Part shown: positions 55,009-63,169 of the stretch, in pieces
Layout: every line of letters starts with the position of its first letter
Position numbering within the stretch: position 1 is the stretch's first letter
Source of the DNA: an uncultured Hyphomicrobiales bacterium
GTDB lineage: Bacteria; Pseudomonadota; Alphaproteobacteria; Rhizobiales; Rhizobiaceae
NCBI GenBank assembly: GCA_943908365.1
Contig: CALTTH010000016.1
Span: 1 to 64,000, forward strand
Reading direction: 5' to 3'
DNA: 64,000 nucleotides
Notes under the pieces: model-generated
The model's database searches: none
What the model saw: only the letters and a program-made list of their open reading frames with translations
What the model was told of the DNA's origin: nothing
Made by a program: the position numbers and the translations under genes

Positions 55009-55548
55009 CTAACGAACCTGATCGAGGAGGCGCTTGCATTCGAGGAGGTCGAAAAGCGCCTCCTGCAACAGGGCGCGATCATCCTTGCTGATGCTGGATT
55101 TTCCGATGGAAATTTCCGGCGTGTCGTCGGATGCCCCGCCACCAAAGCCAAAGAAACGACCGCTGGGTCTGGCCTTTGGGCGTCCGACGACTTCATCATC
55201 GTCCGATGGCGCCACGCGTGGTTCGGCCGTCTGCTTCTCGCCGCTGGCAGCCATGATGGCTTCCATGGTCGCCATGTCGCCAGACGCGATGGCCGCGACA
55301 AAGCGGTTGCCATTGGTCTTGAGGAGTTTCTGTACGCCCTTGATCGTGTATCCATGATCGTAAAGCAGATGCCGGATGCCTTTCAGGAGATCGACGTCGT
55401 CCGGACGATAATAGCGTCGCCCGCCGCCGCGCTTCATCGGCTTGATTTGGGGAAAGCGGGTTTCCCAGAAACGCAGCACGTGCTGCGGCAGATCGAGATC
55501 GTCCGCAACTTCACTGATCGTTCTAAAGGCGTCTGGACTCTTATCCAC
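55009..55548 (-). CDS. MerR-family transcriptional regulator
   Basis: A 179-aa protein with a MerR-type HTH (RTISEVADDLDLPQHVLRFWETRFPQIKPMKRGGGRRYYRPDDVDLLKGI) and a variable C-terminal region. The start is a GTG at 55548 with GGGAG six bases upstream. It is the conserved neighbour downstream of ihfA in rhizobia. No effector cysteines are visible; target unknown. Confidence 0.9.
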   Translation of the reverse strand: MDKSPDAFRTISEVADDLDLPQHVLRFWETRFPQIKPMKRGGGRRYYRPDDVDLLKGIRHLLYDHGYTIKGVQKLLKTNGNRFVAAIASGDMATMEAIMAASGEKQTAEPRVAPSDDDEVVGRPKARPSGRFFGFGGGASDDTPEISIGKSSISKDDRALLQEALFDLLECKRLLDQVR

Positions 55549-55716
55549 GCTTAACTCCCACCCGGCGAAATGACAGGTTTGCAAAACACACGACAAGGTA
55601 TGATGCGAATCGTCTTTATTTCAACGGCTTGACGGTTGAAATTCAAGTATGTTCACAGGAAGAAAAACAGTGAGGTATCAGAATGGGCGCGGATAGCGTC
55701 GAACGAAGCCTCTTTA

Positions 55717-56052
55717 TCAGCCGGGCTTCTGGGTCTTCTGCTTCGCCTTGCGCGATGCGTGGGCCTTGAGGATGCGCTGTTTCAGAACGTTGGAGGCCTT
55801 GAAGGTCATGACGCGACGTGGCGAAATCGGCACTTCTTCGCCGGTCTTCGGGTTGCGACCGATACGTTCGTTCTTTTCACGGATCTGGAAGGTTGCGAAG
55901 GAGGAGAGCTTTACCACCTCGCCACGAGTGATGGCATTACAGATCTCGTCAATGACGGTTTCGACCAGCTCGGCGGACTCAGTTCGGGACAAACCCACCT
56001 TGCGAAACACAGACTCGGCCAAATCCGCACGTGTCACAGTTTTACCGGCCAT
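55717..56052 (-). CDS. ihfA: Integration host factor alpha subunit
   Basis: A 111-aa DNA-bending protein of the HU/IHF family, acting with IhfB in transcription, replication and recombination. The DNA-intercalating beta-arm GRNPKTGEEVPISPRRVMTFKAS is present with the key proline. Third gene of the plsX-fabH-ihfA-merR order typical of alphaproteobacteria. Confidence 0.96.
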   Translation of the reverse strand: MAGKTVTRADLAESVFRKVGLSRTESAELVETVIDEICNAITRGEVVKLSSFATFQIREKNERIGRNPKTGEEVPISPRRVMTFKASNVLKQRILKAHASRKAKQKTQKPG

Positions 56053-56196
56053 TTTTCCCCGCGCTTATCTCTGTTGTGTTCTGGAAACCGCCTGAGACTA
56101 TTGCCGTTGACCGCAGTGGTCAAGGAATGTTTCCAGAATCGTTTAAGGATTTACGGCAATGATGGCAAGGGGTTACGTTGGAGCGTCACTGACACG

Positions 56197-57168
56197 TTAC
56201 CAGCGTAGAAGCACCGAACCCCAGGTGAAGCCGCCGCCCATCGCTTCCAGCATAACGAGATCCCCCCGCTTGATGCGCCCATCGGCTGCAGCGGTTGCGA
56301 GCGCCAGCGGAATGGAGGCGGCAGACGTGTTTCCGTGCAGATCGACGGTGACGACAACCTTCTCCAGCGGAATACCAAGCTTCTTTGCAGAGCCATCGAT
56401 GATGCGGCGGTTGGCCTGGTGTGGAACGAGCCAGTCCAGATCGTCTGCCGTGGTGCCGGTCGCATCGAAGGCTGCCTCGATCACGTCCGTGATCATGCCG
56501 ACGGCATGTTTAAAGACTTCGCGGCCCTCCATGCGCAGATGACCGACAGTACCAGTCGTCGACGGCCCGCCATCGACGTAAAGCTTTTCCTTGTGCGAAC
56601 CATCCGAACGCAGATGGGAGGTCAGCACGCCCCGGTCGGAGGTCTTGCCTTCGCCCTCGCCTGCTTCCAGGATGACAGCACCGGCGCCATCCCCGAAGAG
56701 AACGCATGTGGTGCGATCCTTCCAGTCGAGAATGCGCGAGAAGGTTTCGGCACCAATGACCAGCACGCGCTTTGCCATGCCGCCACGAATGTAGAGATCG
56801 GCCGTCGCCATCGCATAGACGAAGCCGGAGCAAACGGCCTGAACGTCAAAGGCAAAGCCGCCAGTGATGCCAAGGCGATTCTGGATGTTCACCGCTGTCG
56901 CCGGAAACGTGTTGTCGGGCGTGGATGTGGCAACGATGATGAGATCGATGTCTTCGGGCTCCAGCCCGCCATTGTCCAATGCCGCGCGGGCCGCAGCCTC
57001 GCCGAGCGACGCCGATGTCTCGCCCTCGCCTGCAATGTAGCGCTGCTTGATGCCGGTGCGCTGAACGATCCATTCGTCCGAGGTCTCGACGATGCCTTCG
57101 ATTTCCTGGTTCGTCACAACCCGCTTCGGCAGCGCCGCTCCGAAGCCACGTACAATAGAGCGGATCAT
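56197..57168 (-). CDS. fabH: Beta-ketoacyl-ACP synthase III
   Basis: Starts fatty acid synthesis by condensing acetyl-CoA with malonyl-ACP; 323 aa. The catalytic triad is Cys113 (AVCSGF), His250 (VPHQANRRI) and Asn280 (HGNTSAAS). Its ATG lies 3 bases after the plsX stop, so the two are co-transcribed. Confidence 0.97.
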   Translation of the reverse strand: MIRSIVRGFGAALPKRVVTNQEIEGIVETSDEWIVQRTGIKQRYIAGEGETSASLGEAAARAALDNGGLEPEDIDLIIVATSTPDNTFPATAVNIQNRLGITGGFAFDVQAVCSGFVYAMATADLYIRGGMAKRVLVIGAETFSRILDWKDRTTCVLFGDGAGAVILEAGEGEGKTSDRGVLTSHLRSDGSHKEKLYVDGGPSTTGTVGHLRMEGREVFKHAVGMITDVIEAAFDATGTTADDLDWLVPHQANRRIIDGSAKKLGIPLEKVVVTVDLHGNTSAASIPLALATAAADGRIKRGDLVMLEAMGGGFTWGSVLLRW

Positions 57169-57171
57169 TGG

Positions 57172-58233
57172 TTATTCCTCATCAACCACGAGAGCTTCAG
57201 GCGCCGGAGGCGGAAGTCTTCTTGCGTGGTAAGCTTTCAAATCATTTTCGATCTTGGCAGTCAGGCCGTTATGCACCATGTCGTAACCGACATCGATGGC
57301 CGAGGCGAAACCGAGTGCATCCGTGCCGCCGTGGCTCTTGATGACGATGCCGTTCAGCCCCAGGAATACGCCGCCATTGACCTTGCGGGGGTCCATCTTC
57401 TCACGCAGCACGTCGAATGCGCTCTTGGCAAGAAGATAGCCGATCTTCGCGATGAAGCTGCGGGAAATCGCTTCACGCAGCAAGGTCGTGATCTGGCGTG
57501 CTGTGCCTTCTGCGGCCTTCAGTGCAATATTACCGGTAAAGCCTTCGGTGACGACGACATCGACCGTACCCTTGCCGATATCGTCGCCTTCGACGAAACC
57601 GCGGTAATCGATGGTGGCGAGATCGGCTTCGCGAATGAGGCGACCGGCTTCGCGGACCTCTTCCTGGCCTTTGACCTCTTCGACACCGACATTCAGAAGG
57701 CCGACCGTCGGGCGGTCGACGTCGAACAACGCACGCGCCATGGCACCGCCCATCAGGGCAAAATCAAGAAGCTGCTGGGAGTCCGCGCCGATGGTCGCGC
57801 CGATATCCAGAACGATGCTCTCGCCGCGCAGCGTGGGCCAGATGCCGGCAATCGCGGGACGTTCGATCCGCGCCATGGTGCGCAAGCAGAATTTCGCCAT
57901 GGCCATCAGCGCACCGGTGTTGCCGGCAGAGACGGCGACATCCGCCTCGCCCACCTTTACCGCTTCAATGGCGCGCCACATGCTGGAGACGTAGCGACCG
58001 CGACGCAGAGCTTGGCTCGGCTTTTCATCCATGGCAACCGACACTTCGCAATCGAAGAATTCGGATTTCTCCATCAGACGAGGATATTGCGCCAGAATAG
58101 GATCGCACTTGCTCTTCTGCCCATAGAGCAGGAATGTCACGTCATTGTGCCGCTCGAGTGCCTTTGCAGCACCGGGTATGACAACATCAGGGCCGTGGTC
58201 CCCACCCATGACGTCAATTGCTATTCTGATCAC
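57172..58233 (-). CDS. plsX: Phosphate acyltransferase PlsX
   Basis: A 353-aa peripheral membrane enzyme that makes acyl-phosphate from acyl-ACP for phospholipid synthesis. Conserved blocks are IAIDVMGGDHGPDVVIPG, SAGNTGALMAMA, VLDIGAT, EGDDIGKGTVDVVVTEGFTGNI and LLGLNGIVIKSHG-type sequence (FLGLNGIVIKSHGG). It precedes fabH and follows the DUF177 gene, as in many bacteria, though rpmF is missing between them. Confidence 0.96.
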   Translation of the reverse strand: MIRIAIDVMGGDHGPDVVIPGAAKALERHNDVTFLLYGQKSKCDPILAQYPRLMEKSEFFDCEVSVAMDEKPSQALRRGRYVSSMWRAIEAVKVGEADVAVSAGNTGALMAMAKFCLRTMARIERPAIAGIWPTLRGESIVLDIGATIGADSQQLLDFALMGGAMARALFDVDRPTVGLLNVGVEEVKGQEEVREAGRLIREADLATIDYRGFVEGDDIGKGTVDVVVTEGFTGNIALKAAEGTARQITTLLREAISRSFIAKIGYLLAKSAFDVLREKMDPRKVNGGVFLGLNGIVIKSHGGTDALGFASAIDVGYDMVHNGLTAKIENDLKAYHARRLPPPAPEALVVDEE

Positions 58234-58332
58234 TCGTCCCTGATCCTTCTGACCGCCGCGCGGTAATTTTCGGGCGAAAATACCGTTTCCGCCCAGCCAT
58301 ACAACTGAATTGTTCGCTTCTTACGAAGGCAT

Positions 58333-58896
58333 TCAGTCTTTTTTCCAATCTTTCAACACCGCGAAGGGCGAAGGTTTTTTGTCTTCCATCGGCGTCTTCT
58401 CGCCGTATCCGTCGAAATCGATACCGTCTTTGCGCGGATAGGGATCAATTGCGAGAGCAGCAAATTCCGCAACGACCACGCCGACATCGATTGTGTCACC
58501 GACAAACTGATCGGGGATATCCGGACCGTCCGGATCGAGCACGATCTCACCGTCTTCATTCGTCGTCATGCGCGCGAGCTTCGAACCTTCCGGCACAAAA
58601 ATCTGCTCAACCTTTTCGTCGATCACGCTCGGCACAGGCTCAAGCGTTACCACACAAGCCTGCGTGATACCGGCCTGCACCTGACCCTTGATCCTGATCC
58701 CGTCCCTTTTCCAACGGGTGACCTGCAATTCGCTTTTGAGATAATCTACCGACAGGACGTTCCAGAATTTTGCCAGCGCCTTCAGTTCTTCCGGGCTAGC
58801 CTCGAGACCAATCCTGACCGGATTGGCAGAAATATGACCTACCTTGACGGGATAGGAAAAGGGCGCGTCATCATTGGCCGCATGGGGCGATTTCAT
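58333..58896 (-). CDS. DUF177/YceD-family protein
   Basis: A 187-aa protein of the YceD family, associated with 23S rRNA accumulation and often linked to rpmF-plsX-fabH. The CVVTLEPVPSVIDEKV segment carries the conserved Cys region and the acidic EDGEIVLDPDGPDIPDQFVGDTIDVG block is typical. GAGG precedes the ATG at 58896. It starts 11 bases after the bc1 chaperone stop. Confidence 0.9.
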   Translation of the reverse strand: MKSPHAANDDAPFSYPVKVGHISANPVRIGLEASPEELKALAKFWNVLSVDYLKSELQVTRWKRDGIRIKGQVQAGITQACVVTLEPVPSVIDEKVEQIFVPEGSKLARMTTNEDGEIVLDPDGPDIPDQFVGDTIDVGVVVAEFAALAIDPYPRKDGIDFDGYGEKTPMEDKKPSPFAVLKDWKKD

Positions 58897-58907
58897 TGAA
58901 AACCTCA

Positions 58908-59444
58908 CTAATCCGGTGAAGGCAGCGTGACAGTTCCCGTCGCCACAGCGTCTTCCGGCTGCGCAGACAGCATCTCCGACGCCGACATCATCCATTTCGA
59001 AAGCGCGCGCATATCCGGCGCGTTCTCATCTGCCTGGGGATATATATTGCGACGGAGCGCTGCCGCAAGTGCATCGGCATCCGCACCGTCGATTGCAGCG
59101 GCATAGGATTCCAGCCTGCCGTAGAACATGCCCGCAAATTTCTTCATGCGTTTCGGCACGCCCTGGTCGCCAACGCCCAGTTCCCGCATCGAATGGTCCA
59201 GATCCTGGAAGAAGGCATCGACGATCTCCTGAGCGATTTCCTGACCGCTGACCGATGCGCCTTTGGTGCGGCGAAAATACAGAATCATGATGATGGCCAA
59301 CATTTCGAAACGGCCCATGACCGTGTCGGGAACGCCCATGTGCAGATAGAAGCCCGGCTGGCGAGCGGCCTGCGTCAGTATCGAATATTGGCGATCAACG
59401 ATGGCGCGATTGTTGTTTTTCTTTCTGAAAAGCCCAAAAACCAT
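58908..59444 (-). CDS. Ubiquinol-cytochrome c chaperone (CBP3-like)
   Basis: A 178-aa protein of the CBP3 family required in mitochondria and probably alphaproteobacteria for bc1 complex assembly. MVFGLFRKKNNNRAIVDRQYSILTQAARQPGFY is the family N-terminus, which fixes the start at 59444 despite a weak ribosome-binding site. GFY...GVPDTVMGRFEMLAIIMILYFRR and DHSMRELGVGD are hallmark segments. Confidence 0.9.
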   Translation of the reverse strand: MVFGLFRKKNNNRAIVDRQYSILTQAARQPGFYLHMGVPDTVMGRFEMLAIIMILYFRRTKGASVSGQEIAQEIVDAFFQDLDHSMRELGVGDQGVPKRMKKFAGMFYGRLESYAAAIDGADADALAAALRRNIYPQADENAPDMRALSKWMMSASEMLSAQPEDAVATGTVTLPSPD

Positions 59445-59718
59445 CGAAAAATCCGGATATCGACCGACGAAATCGTGTCTCGCCCATCGCACTTGTTGCA
59501 TGATTGTCAAAGCTGGTTTACCGAAGCATCCGAGAATTGCAATGCCGTGTCAGTCACGTTCATCATCGTGCTGAAACAGTCAAGGATAGGCGCCAGGAGG
59601 CGGTGCCGGTTTCTGAAACATGTTGCATTCCATGGTGAAACGGGGAATTCCTGTCCCCGGATTGACATAATCGTGTGTACAGAAGCGGTACGACACGCAA
59701 TGCCGGAAGGTGCCATTC

Positions 59719-60249
59719 ATGATCGCAGTCGGGGAAACGCAGGTGAACAAGCAGAAGTCGGCGGACAAGACCAAGTTTTTGAGCAGAGCCGTCATCGCCG
59801 TTGCTGTTGCCTCGAGCCTGCTGACGGCCTGCTCCAGCACCACGGACGTTTTCCATAACGGCTATGTGCTGGACGAACAGTCGCTGCAACTGATCCCTGT
59901 CGGCTCCAGCCGCGAACAGGTGCTGCTGACCATGGGTACGCCGTCGACGACGGCGACTTTCGGTAATGAGGTTTTCTACTACATCTCGCAGAAGCGCGTT
60001 CGCAAAGCGGCTTTCATGAAGCCGCAGCTGGTTGAGCAGAACATTCTGGCCATCTACTTCGACAAGAACGGCGTCGTCGCGCAAAAGGCGAACTATACGC
60101 TTCAGGACGGCAAGGTGTTCGACAGCATTTCGCGCACCACGCCGACCGGCGGCAGGGATCTCACCTTCCTGCAACAACTGCTGTCTGGTGGCCCTGCCGG
60201 TGCTGGCATCGCCAAGAGCATTCTTGGCGGCAACAACAGCGCGTTCTGA
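59719..60249 (+). CDS. bamE: Outer-membrane assembly lipoprotein BamE
   Basis: A 176-aa SmpA/OmlA-family lipoprotein of the Bam complex, which inserts beta-barrel proteins in the outer membrane. The signal peptide ends in a lipobox (LLTAC). The conserved GYVLDEQSLQLIPVGSSREQVLLTMGTPSTTATF region follows. The ATG at 59719 has AAGG nine bases upstream; the GTG at 59743 is an alternative start. Divergent from the bc1 chaperone gene and followed by a strong terminator. Confidence 0.92.
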   Translation: MIAVGETQVNKQKSADKTKFLSRAVIAVAVASSLLTACSSTTDVFHNGYVLDEQSLQLIPVGSSREQVLLTMGTPSTTATFGNEVFYYISQKRVRKAAFMKPQLVEQNILAIYFDKNGVVAQKANYTLQDGKVFDSISRTTPTGGRDLTFLQQLLSGGPAGAGIAKSILGGNNSAF

Positions 60250-60271
60250 CGCGAGACATATCGATAGTTTC

Positions 60272-60306
60272 GAAAAAGCCGGCGTCAAATCGACGCCGGC
60301 TTTTTT
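60272..60306 (+). terminator. Rho-independent terminator of bamE
   Basis: A 14-bp perfect stem (60273-60286 with 60292-60305), including AAAAAGCCGGCG, with a 5-base loop and a TTTTTT run. It lies 23 bases after the stop and is the strongest intrinsic terminator in the window. Confidence 0.95.
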
Positions 60307-60324
60307 GTTCGGCAATAAACCCAG

Positions 60325-60546
60325 TTACAGGACAGGACGTTCGCTGCGCGCTGCGATCAACCACAGTATCAGCGAAAGGAGAACACCGGCATCGCGCCAC
60401 GTGACGGCTCCGTAGGCTGACCAGAACGTCTTCCCGACACCAATGGCGGCAGCGCCTGCTGCGGATTTCAGCGGGCGCGAATATCCGCCAGCAGCCGAGA
60501 TCAAGACGACTTTCAAGGCGAAGGTGGGACCCGCGCCGAAATCCAT
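60325..60546 (-). CDS. Small hydrophobic protein (uncertain)
   Basis: A possible 73-aa protein (MDFGAGPTFALKVV...) with two hydrophobic stretches, including a C-terminal helix VLLSLILWLIAARS. No good ribosome-binding site or known family. It is convergent with bamE, and its 5' region faces a second doubtful frame on the other strand. Confidence 0.35.
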   Translation of the reverse strand: MDFGAGPTFALKVVLISAAGGYSRPLKSAAGAAAIGVGKTFWSAYGAVTWRDAGVLLSLILWLIAARSERPVL

Positions 60547-60644
60547 AGTGCCGTAAGTGCGACAACCCGCGCGGCGGCGAAGCACTGACTGTCTTCGAAC
60601 GCCTTTTTCCCGAAAATTCGAAGATTGTTCTTCAAAGCCCACCG

Positions 60645-60872
60645 GTGGACTGCGTCAGGCAGGACAGGCCCTGCACCGTAACGATCAGATTGAGAGCGCC
60701 CGATGGGCATGTGATGCAGACACTCGAAACCAAGGTGGCATCCGACACGGATCAATCGCTGCTTCCGGCAAAGCCGCTGGTAGTCGGTCCGCTCTACGCG
60801 CCGAACCCAGATGTGTTTCGCAATGATGGCATAACGGACATGAGGCCTGTGCAGGACTGCCCGACGTTGTGA
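60645..60872 (+). pseudogene. Open frame of unknown origin, possible gene remnant
   Basis: The frame is open from 60549 to 60872 (about 107 codons) and reads like protein (VFERLFPENSKIVLQS, CTVTIRLRAPDGHV, VVGPLYAPNPDVF) but has no ATG; the only reasonable start is a GTG at 60645 giving 75 aa. This may be the 3' remnant of a lost gene. No homologue recognised. Confidence 0.3.
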
Positions 60873-60907
60873 AATTGACCGTCCTCACTCACCGCGAGAG
60901 GACAGAC

Positions 60908-60937
60908 AAAAACGGGGCCGTTTCCGACCCCGCTTTT
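60908..60937 (-). terminator. Terminator of ndk
   Basis: On the minus strand GCGGGG and CCCCGT arms with a 10-base loop are followed by TTTTT, 29 bases beyond the ndk stop. A good intrinsic terminator. Confidence 0.65.
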
Positions 60938-60965
60938 CAATGCATTCAGCTTAACAGCCGATAAA

Positions 60966-61388
60966 TCAGCCGACGATTTCGGTTTCTGCGAACCAATAGG
61001 CGATTTCCTGGGCAGCGGTTTCAGGGGCGTCGGAACCGTGGACCGAGTTCTCGCCGATGGAGAGAGCGAAGGTCTTGCGGATGGTGCCTTCGGCAGCCTG
61101 TGCAGGGTTGGTTGCGCCCATGATCTCGCGGTTCTTGAGGATGGCGTTTTCGCCTTCCAGAACCTGAACGATGGTCGGGCCGGAGGTCATGCCTTCAACC
61201 AGTTCGCCGAAGAAAGGACGTTCCTTGTGAACGGCGTAGAAGCCTTCTGCTTCGCGCTTGCTCATCCAGACGCGCTTGGATGCGATAACGCGCAGGCCGT
61301 TTTCTTCAAAAACCTTGGTGATGGCGCCAGTGAGGTTGCGCTTGGTTGCGTCCGGCTTGATCATCGAGAATGTGCGTTCAATCGCCAT
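60966..61388 (-). CDS. ndk: Nucleoside diphosphate kinase
   Basis: Balances nucleoside triphosphate pools by phosphate transfer through His117 in the NSVHGSD active-site motif. At 140 aa it has standard length, starting MAIERTFSMIKPDATKRN. Single gene with its own terminator. Confidence 0.97.
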   Translation of the reverse strand: MAIERTFSMIKPDATKRNLTGAITKVFEENGLRVIASKRVWMSKREAEGFYAVHKERPFFGELVEGMTSGPTIVQVLEGENAILKNREIMGATNPAQAAEGTIRKTFALSIGENSVHGSDAPETAAQEIAYWFAETEIVG

Positions 61389-61490
61389 TATTGCGGTTCC
61401 TTGTCATAGAAAGAAAGTGGGCGGTGTTTACCCGCCCAAACGCCCGAAAACAAGGGGGCTTTCCGTAATTGCCATAGGCTGCGTGACATT

Positions 61491-62180
61491 TCACGCGGCT
61501 GTCACACTGCGCCCCTTTGCGCCGTGCAGATCGAGGCAGCGTTCGAACCAGTCACGGACGGGATCTTTCGCGGCAAAGAGATCGACGCCGCTGGCGATCC
61601 TTGACCACTGAAGGGCGCCGAAGACGATGTAGTCGGCAAAGAGTGGGCTTTCCCCTCCGAGGAAGGGCTGACGGCCCAACATCTTGCGGATCGGCTCCAA
61701 GCGTGCGGGGAAAGCGGCGATCTCCGCGTCACGCTCCGCAATTACCTCTTCCAAAGCCGCACCTAACATCCTTGTGCGGCTTTCGCGGAAGTAAGCCTGG
61801 TCCTGATCATCCAGCATATCGTGAATATCGAGAAGCGCGATCCGAACGACGGCCGGATGGAGTTGCGTTTGCGACCAGCTTTCGACGAAGCGGGACAATG
61901 CCTTGCCGCCCTCCCCATTGAAGAGCGACGGCTGATCGGGGTAGGCCTCGTCCAAATAAACAGCGATATCGAAGCTGTCCTTTACCAGCGTGTCGCCGTC
62001 GCGCAGAACCGGCACAGTTTTCGAAAAGCCGTTTTCGATGCCGGGGATCGCGGTGAAGGCAAGCGGACGCTCTTCGAAATCCAGCCCCTTATGCGCCAGC
62101 GACAAAACGGTTTTCCAGCAATGGGGCGAAAACGGACGGCTGATGTCACGGCCGCAGAGCGTGTAAAGCGTAATCGACAT
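61491..62180 (-). CDS. Glutathione S-transferase family protein (beta-etherase-like)
   Basis: A 229-aa GST-fold protein. The N-terminal CGRDISRPFSPHCWKTVLSLAHKGL...AFTAIPGIENGFSKTVPVL resembles LigE/LigF-type GSTs rather than the classical beta class, and DSFDIAVYLDEAYPD is the glutathione-binding helix region. AGGAG is five bases before the ATG at 62180. It is 312 bases from ndk across only about 100 bp of gap, but a shared operon is not implied. Confidence 0.88.
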   Translation of the reverse strand: MSITLYTLCGRDISRPFSPHCWKTVLSLAHKGLDFEERPLAFTAIPGIENGFSKTVPVLRDGDTLVKDSFDIAVYLDEAYPDQPSLFNGEGGKALSRFVESWSQTQLHPAVVRIALLDIHDMLDDQDQAYFRESRTRMLGAALEEVIAERDAEIAAFPARLEPIRKMLGRQPFLGGESPLFADYIVFGALQWSRIASGVDLFAAKDPVRDWFERCLDLHGAKGRSVTAA

Positions 62181-62296
62181 GGTCACTCCTGTTTTGATGA
62201 CCCCATTGAACAGGCTGACGCGGCGAAAATCAAACCACCAGTCTTCATATCTGCCATCACGGAGTTTGAAGAGACGTTGTTCTCGTGAAGCGAAGG

Positions 62297-63055
62297 TCAG
62301 AACCTGTAGAGGAAAAGCCTCGTGCGACGGGCATCATCGACCTCCAGGATATTGAGCGGCGCCACACCCGGGACCTCGAAACTGTTGGAGACCAGGATCG
62401 TTCCCGGACGCATCTCCGCCTTTGCCTTTTCGTAAAGGCCGGGCATCGGTACCGGCGACAGGAAACAGTAGACCACATCATATTGGGAAAGATCCGCATC
62501 CCACAGGCTCTCGTAGCGGATCGCCGCATTGGGACGGCGGATGAGCGCTACCCAGAGCTTGGAGACCAGTGTCAGGAGCGGTGCGGTCTCATAACCGTCC
62601 ACCTGAACGGTGGGATGATGCTCCGCTAAGAAGGTAACGATGCCGCCGGCACCACTGCCCAGATCGGCGACGCGGCGGGCATGTTCCCGCGCCACAAGAT
62701 CACCGATCGCTTTCCAGGTCTGGCGATTGGTCATGTAGAACGGCACCTGCTCCTTGGCACCATTCCAGAAGACCAGCACGCAGGCGATGAAGGCCACGCC
62801 ATAGGCCCAGGCCGGGACGACGTCATTGTAAACGATGGCGAAGGGAAGCAGGATTTGCACCGGCACCCAGAACCACCAGAGGCCAAGGAGCCGCCCGATC
62901 AGCGCCGACAGAAGGCCCTGTATCAGCAGGATTTCGGAAAGCCCGAGCGGCAGCCGCCAGCCCATGCGCTGCACAAGAACGAAACCACCCAGCACGATCG
63001 CCTGAGAGAGAACGAGCCTGACAAGGTTCAAGATGGGCTGGAGAATTCGGCTCAT
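62297..63055 (-). CDS. Membrane-anchored SAM-dependent methyltransferase-like protein
   Basis: A 252-aa protein with three or four N-terminal membrane helices (about 10-28, 41-58, 62-78, 84-98) followed by a class I methyltransferase domain with motif I ADLGSGAGG at 130-138 and YDVVYCFLSPVPMPGLYEKA. The start at 63055 removes a long unrelated upstream frame. The substrate is unknown; a membrane lipid or quinone is plausible. Confidence 0.8.
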   Translation of the reverse strand: MSRILQPILNLVRLVLSQAIVLGGFVLVQRMGWRLPLGLSEILLIQGLLSALIGRLLGLWWFWVPVQILLPFAIVYNDVVPAWAYGVAFIACVLVFWNGAKEQVPFYMTNRQTWKAIGDLVAREHARRVADLGSGAGGIVTFLAEHHPTVQVDGYETAPLLTLVSKLWVALIRRPNAAIRYESLWDADLSQYDVVYCFLSPVPMPGLYEKAKAEMRPGTILVSNSFEVPGVAPLNILEVDDARRTRLFLYRF

Positions 63056-63169
63056 GAATGGGTTCTTCGTGACGGCATCGCAACCTCCCCTGTCTAGAAG
63101 GCCATGATGGCGCGGGGCTTGCCTCTGTCCCATCTTGCAAGCTCCGGGAAACTCGGCCAAAAGGCTGGC

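Noticed and set aside
54787..55554. A 255-codon plus-strand open frame
   Set aside because: Antisense to the MerR-family gene, which has a clear domain and start signal.
56335..58266. A 643-codon plus-strand open frame
   Set aside because: It lies antisense to fabH and plsX, whose proteins are unmistakable; the long frame is a side effect of high GC codon bias.
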